Origin: Mycobacterium noviomagense
Lineage (GTDB): Bacteria; Actinomycetota; Actinomycetes; Mycobacteriales; Mycobacteriaceae
DNA length: 64,000 bases
Direction of reading: 5' to 3'
NCBI RefSeq assembly: GCF_010731635.1
Contig: NZ_AP022583.1
Location: 62,001-126,000, forward strand
Of this stretch, positions 59,832 through 64,000 are shown piece by piece. The translations under genes and the position numbers were made by a program. The notes beneath the pieces are model-generated. The model worked only from the letters and a program-made list of their open reading frames with translations. It was not told the DNA's origin and did not search any database. How positions within the stretch are numbered: position 1 is the stretch's first letter; each line of letters begins with the position of its first letter.

Positions 59832-61215
59832 GAGCTGCCTGGCGCCGCCGCCTTTTCCAGTTCCTGTAACGCCGGCTCGACGGCGTCGGCCAAGTCGACG
59901 ACGTCGTGGGCGATTTCGGGTGTGGTGACGAAGCCGAAGTCCATCCAGTTGCGATAGCTGAAACAGGTGATGTTCAGCCCGACGTCCATCACCAACGGAC
60001 CGATCGGCATGAACCGCTCGACCACGGCTCCGACGGCGTAGAGCGGGCGGTCGGGACCGGGCACGTTGGACACCACCACGTTGATCGGCGCGACGTTCGC
60101 GCCCAGTCGGCTGATCGTGTACGCACGCGCGGCCAGCGTGAGCAGCCCCGGCGGCGTCGTTTCGGTCAGCCCCATGATCTGGTGCGCCGTCAGTGCTTTC
60201 CTCATCGCCTTGGCGCCCTGCGTACAGCGGTAGATGGCTTCCAACCGCTCGGCCGGGTCGGCGACGTCGGTGGCCAGGCTGACGGTCATCGAGCTGAGCT
60301 GATTGGCCACATCCTTCTTGTCGTTGTGGGTCGACACCGGCACTTGCGCGATCAGCGGATGGTCGGGCAACTCGCCACGGTCTTCGAGGTAGCTGCGCAG
60401 CGCCCCGCCACTATCGCCAGCACCACGTCGTTGATCTTGACGGCGAACGCGTCTTTGATCACCTTGATCCGATCCAGCTCCACCCGGCTGCTGGCAATGC
60501 GCCGATGCGGCGAGATCGGCGCATTGAAGCGGGTCTTCGGCGCCGAGAAGTACCGCGGCGGCTTGTTGGAGATGCTGCGCGCGGCGAGTTGTTGGCGCAG
60601 CAGCTGCTCGGTCAGTCGCATCATCCGGTACGGCGTCATCACTGCGACGTTGAACATCGCGCCGATCAGTTGGCGTTCCAGGCCGGGCGGCCCTTTGTCG
60701 CCGAGTGTTCGCGCGGCGTGCTCATTGGGCCCTCGAGGTTCCGGAGTGACATCAAGCATGATCTCGCTCAGCCCGGCACCGGACACGCCGTCGATCAGCG
60801 CGTGGTGCATTTTGGTCAAGATGGCCACTCGGCCGTGCTCGACCCCTTCGATGAACCACATCTCCCACAACGGTTTCGAACGGTCGAGCTTGTAGGACAT
60901 CAGATGCCCGACAAGTTCGTCGAGCTCGGCGCGCCCTCCCGGTGCGGGTACCGCGATGCGCCGCATGTGAAACTCGAGATCGGGTTCCTTGTCTTCCACA
61001 AAATACGGCCGGTCGAGCCCCAGCGGGACGCCGACGACGCGGTAGCGCAGCTGCGGCAGCTCGCCGATCCGGGCGGCGAGAAGGTCACGCAGCGCGTGGA
61101 AGCGGAAGTTCGGGGCCTTCGCGGGATCGCAGATCACCAAGGCGCCGACATGCATGTGCCAGCCCGGTGTTTCGGCGAACCAGAATGCGGCATCGACACT
61201 TGACATACGCCTCAT
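59828..61215 (-). pseudogene. Wax ester synthase/diacylglycerol acyltransferase, broken by one frameshift
   Basis: The N-terminal frame (61215 to about 60400) has [10 protein letters not shown], the catalytic [11 protein letters not shown] near 140 and [13 protein letters not shown]. It then reads into nonsense, while the next frame continues [15 protein letters not shown], then [19 protein letters not shown] and the C-terminal domain to 59828. Adding one G to the run at 60403-60406 (minus-strand GGGG, expected GGGGG) restores ...[18 protein letters not shown] and a protein of about 462 residues. The intact enzyme would esterify acyl-CoA to diacylglycerol or alcohols for storage lipid. The lesion is either real or a homopolymer error. 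Confidence 0.88.
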
Positions 61216-61350
61216 GGCAAAAAGCGTAGGACGCTGCACAAGGGTGCGAACCAGAAATGAAAAGCTCCGCACATGCCTGTTGACCTCAGGTTGAGGGCCG
61301 CACCGATATTGCCATTGACTAATGTCACCATTTGCGATTGACTCTGTTGC

Positions 61351-62337
61351 ATGGGCGACGGGATTCCCGCACGCGGCTCACTGCGATCACGCGCAGCGGC
61401 GGCGGTCAGCGCGCTGACCCTGCGACAGATCAGCGCGATCCTCCCACCTGAAAGGGCTTGGGGCCTATGGGCCTCACGGCAGATCGTCGCCACGATCATG
61501 GACGTCTTCGGACCGTCATTGGCGGGCGCGAGCGTCGAACCGGTCGACTGCGTGCTTCCCGACGGCCGCCGAGTCGTCGGCGAATGGGTGCGCGGGGCCG
61601 GTGTGGAGAACGCCCACAGTGTGGTCTATTTCCTGCACGGCAGCGGCTTTGCGCTGTGTTCGCCACGCACTCACCGGCGGTTGACAGCGTGGCTGTCGCG
61701 GCTGACCGGCCTGTCGGTGTTTTGCATCGATTACCGGCTGGCGCCCCGCTACCGCTTCCCCACTGCCGCCGACGACGTGCGCGCGGGCTGGGATTGGCTG
61801 GTGACGAGCTGCGGCGTGGCACCGGAAAGTATTGTGCTCGCGGGTGATTCGGCTGGTGGGCATTTGGCGGTCGACCTTCTGCTGCAGCCAGACGTCGCCG
61901 CGGCGCACCCTGCAGCGCTGGTGCTGTTCTCGCCGCTGGTCGACCTGACCTTCAGCCTCGCCGCCAAGGTCGAACAACGCCGCACCGATCCGGCAATCCG
62001 GGCAGCCGATGCCGCACGACTGGTTGGGCTCTACAGCCGCGGACTCGATCCTGCCCATCCGCGGCTGAAGCTCGATGTGGCCGGCGGGCCTGCCCTGCCA
62101 CCGACGTTGATCCAAGCCGGCGGGGCCGAGATGCTGGTCGAGGATGCGCGCAGCCTTGCCGAGGATATCCGCGCGGCCGGCGGCGACTGCGAATTGCAAG
62201 TGTGGCCGAACCAGGTGCACGTCTTCCAGGCCCTGCCGCGCCTGTCTCCGGAAGCCGCCAAGGCGATGGCGTACGCAGCCCGGTTTATGGCTAATGCGTT
62301 GGCGGCCAATGTGGTCCACGCCGGGAAGGCAGGCTAG
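61351..62337 (+). CDS. mbtJ: MbtJ-like acetyl hydrolase (HSL-type esterase)
   Basis: This 328-residue alpha/beta hydrolase of the hormone-sensitive-lipase type has oxyanion motif [11 protein letters not shown] near 92, nucleophile [14 protein letters not shown] near 168, and likely Asp/His in [11 protein letters not shown] and [10 protein letters not shown]. The block [18 protein letters not shown] with [23 protein letters not shown] matches what I recall of M. tuberculosis MbtJ (Rv2385), which follows mbtA on the same strand. Here one gene intervenes. It heads a tight three-gene run with an SDR and a ferritin-like gene. Confidence 0.72.
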   Translation: MGDGIPARGSLRSRAAAAVSALTLRQISAILPPERAWGLWASRQIVATIMDVFGPSLAGASVEPVDCVLPDGRRVVGEWVRGAGVENAHSVVYFLHGSGFALCSPRTHRRLTAWLSRLTGLSVFCIDYRLAPRYRFPTAADDVRAGWDWLVTSCGVAPESIVLAGDSAGGHLAVDLLLQPDVAAAHPAALVLFSPLVDLTFSLAAKVEQRRTDPAIRAADAARLVGLYSRGLDPAHPRLKLDVAGGPALPPTLIQAGGAEMLVEDARSLAEDIRAAGGDCELQVWPNQVHVFQALPRLSPEAAKAMAYAARFMANALAANVVHAGKAG

Positions 62338-62339
62338 AG

Positions 62340-63215
62340 ATGCTGGGGCTGTTCAACAAGAAGAAGCCAAGCCACCGGGCATCGGCGGTGGTGACCGGTG
62401 CCGGGAGCGGAATCGGCGCGGCATTCGCCGTCGAACTCGCCCGCCGTGGCGGTGCGGTGGTGTGCAGCGACATCGACGAGGTCGCTGCCCGAAAAACGGC
62501 CGACACGATCACCGACCACGGCGGCCGGGCGACCGCGATCCACTGTGACGTGTCGCAGTTCGACGATGTCCGCGAACTGGCCGCCAAGTCCGAATCATGG
62601 TTCGACGGCGCGCCCACATTGCTGATCAACAACGCCGGTGTCGGCGCCGGCGGAACGCCCATCGGCGAAGTATCCCTCGATGATTGGCACTGGACACTGG
62701 GCGTGAACCTGTGGGGACCCATACACGGCTGCCATGTCTTCACCCCGATCCTGCGCACAGCCGAACCGTCCACCGTCCCGCGCGGCATCATCAACGTCGC
62801 CTCCGCCGCTGCGTTCGGCGCCGCGCCCGGCATGGCCGCCTACAACGTCAGCAAGGCGGGCGTGCTCTCGCTCTCCGAGACGCTGGCCGCCGAACTGTCC
62901 GGCACCGGCATCCACGTCACGGTGCTGTGTCCGACGTTCGTCAAGACCAACATCGTCCAATCCGGACGCATCACAGCCGAATCAACCGAATTCGCGGCGA
63001 AACTCATGCGCTGGACCGGTGTTTCGGCCGCCAAAGTTGCCCGGACGTGCCTGGATACCAACGACCGCGGCGACCTGTATTGCATGCCGCAACTCGAGGC
63101 CAAGATCGGCTGGAACGCCAAACGCTTGGCGCCGGCGGCTTACACCCGTGCGGTTGGCCTGGCGTCTCGGGTCGGCCCGCATTGGGACGGAACAAGTAAG
63201 GAGTTGCGCACATGA
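62340..63215 (+). CDS. Short-chain dehydrogenase/reductase
   Basis: This 291-residue SDR has the nucleotide site VVTGAGSGIGAAFA near 18, NNAGVGAGG near 98, Ser in NVASAAAFG near 143, and the catalytic YNVSK near 162. Residues CSDIDE after the second strand favour NAD(H), since an Asp follows the beta2 strand. It begins 2 bp after the MbtJ-like gene and overlaps the next gene by 4 bp (ATGA). The substrate is unknown. SDR and lipase neighbours recall lipid-modifying gene sets such as the mymA operon, but identity with it cannot be claimed. Confidence 0.88.
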   Translation: MLGLFNKKKPSHRASAVVTGAGSGIGAAFAVELARRGGAVVCSDIDEVAARKTADTITDHGGRATAIHCDVSQFDDVRELAAKSESWFDGAPTLLINNAGVGAGGTPIGEVSLDDWHWTLGVNLWGPIHGCHVFTPILRTAEPSTVPRGIINVASAAAFGAAPGMAAYNVSKAGVLSLSETLAAELSGTGIHVTVLCPTFVKTNIVQSGRITAESTEFAAKLMRWTGVSAAKVARTCLDTNDRGDLYCMPQLEAKIGWNAKRLAPAAYTRAVGLASRVGPHWDGTSKELRT

Positions 63216-64000
63216 CTATCGACATGGACGCCATGCTTGCCAAGATCAAGGACCGGCAGTGGGCGCTGGCCGACATCGACTGGGACGCCCCGGGCGCCGA
63301 GACGATCAGCGACGACTTCCGGCCGAAGCTGAAGGCGTTCATGGCCGACCTGTGCTGGATCGAGAACATCGGCGCCCGCGGGTTCGCGGCGTTGGCGAAG
63401 AAGGCCCCCACACCGACCATCGCCGAGATCTACCGCTATTTCCACGCCGAGGAGCAGCGCCACGCCAACGCCGAACTGGCGCTGATGAAGCGTTGGGGGA
63501 TGCTCGACGACGGCGAGATGCCCGAACCCAATGTCAACATCAGGCTGGCCATGCAGTGGCTCGACACGTACGCCGACGGCATGTCGCTGTCGATCCTGGG
63601 CAGCGTCATCCCGATGCTGGAGGTGGCGTTGGACGGCGCGCTGCTGAAATTCCTGCTCGACGAGGTTGACGACCCGGTGTGTCACAAAGTGTTCGAGAAG
63701 ATCAACAACGACGAATCCCGGCATCTGGCCGTGGATTTCGAAGTGCTCAACATGATCGGCCACGCCAAGGCGCGCAAGCTGGCCATCGAGTTGGTCGGCA
63801 CCGTCGCTTCACCTGGATTGATCATCGGCACGCTGATGTATCTGCCGCTCCTCAACCGGGTGCGCAACGAACTGGCCGACATGGGGATGGAGCCTGAGCG
63901 GCTCTATAACGCGGTCAAGCGGTTCAAGCAGCTCGGCGAGCGCGGCGACTTCACGTGGCGGGTACCGACGTACCAGGTGCTCAAGCGGCACGCCGCGATG
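63212..64000 (+). CDS. Ferritin-like diiron protein (partial, runs off the window)
   Basis: The first 263 residues are visible. Two pairs of helices carry diiron-type ligands: YRYFHAEEQRHANAELAL near 73 and the later NNDESRHLAVDFEVL near 170, each with Glu and ExxH. A hydrophobic stretch (LVGTVASPGLIIGTLMYLPLL) near 198-218 may touch the membrane. The layout suggests an oxygenase or desaturase of the ferritin-like superfamily. ATG 63212 overlaps the SDR stop, so they form an operon. The C-terminus lies beyond the window. Confidence 0.75.
   Translation, partial: MTIDMDAMLAKIKDRQWALADIDWDAPGAETISDDFRPKLKAFMADLCWIENIGARGFAALAKKAPTPTIAEIYRYFHAEEQRHANAELALMKRWGMLDDGEMPEPNVNIRLAMQWLDTYADGMSLSILGSVIPMLEVALDGALLKFLLDEVDDPVCHKVFEKINNDESRHLAVDFEVLNMIGHAKARKLAIELVGTVASPGLIIGTLMYLPLLNRVRNELADMGMEPERLYNAVKRFKQLGERGDFTWRVPTYQVLKRHAAM

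Overview
The window is high-GC chromosomal DNA from a slow-growing, non-tuberculosis Mycobacterium. Gene content and order follow the M. tuberculosis segment from about Rv2325c to Rv2385: cbiQ, marR, dnaG, dgt, glyS, smtB-zur, uppS-recO, era, ybeY-phoH, rsmE-dnaJ2-hrcA, then the mycobactin locus. Several departures are noted below. All comparisons with M. tuberculosis are from memory; no search was run.

Layout. Bases 1-3137 hold the end of a probable sugar-binding protein and an ECF-type importer (T subunit plus a fused S-A-A protein). Bases 3184-3454 are a 58-bp tandem repeat, followed by a MarR regulator with a palindromic operator and an FHA-ABC protein whose ATPase motifs are degenerate. 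Bases 7083-11259 are accessory: a small orphan gene, a secreted phytase-like esterase lipoprotein, a VIT-family transporter and an acyl-CoA oxidase-like enzyme. An IS110-family element with a frameshifted transposase (11313-12598) lies beside tRNA-Asn. Bases 13137-33828 are mostly housekeeping genes (primase, dGTPase, GlyRS, zinc regulators, undecaprenyl/decaprenyl synthase, DNA repair, ribosome maturation, heat shock), with a Cu-only SodC-like lipoprotein, a small ANTAR protein and an NTF2-like protein inserted. The PE/PPE/ESX genes that M. tuberculosis carries in this segment are absent.

Bases 33987-37067 hold an Rv2375 homologue, an ECF41-type sigma factor with its carboxymuconolactone-decarboxylase partner, and two CFP2/MTB12-family secreted antigens arranged head to head. 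Bases 37064-59831 are the mycobactin cluster: mbtG, F, E, D, C, T and B on the minus strand as one tightly overlapping operon, with mbtA divergent. Two abutting IdeR iron boxes sit between mbtB and mbtA. The thioesterase is a separate gene (mbtT) rather than fused to MbtB. MbtE has two full modules. mbtH survives only as its first 9 and last 13 codons, out of frame.

Downstream of mbtA lie a frameshifted wax-ester-synthase/DGAT gene, an MbtJ-like hydrolase, a short-chain dehydrogenase and a ferritin-like protein cut by the window end. mbtI, which normally follows mbtJ, is not in the window.

Most interesting points: the internally deleted mbtH in an otherwise intact mycobactin operon; the dimodular MbtE whose second adenylation domain lacks the usual Asp; the FHA-ABC protein without a Walker A lysine; and the two single-base losses in G-runs that break the transposase and the WS/DGAT gene.
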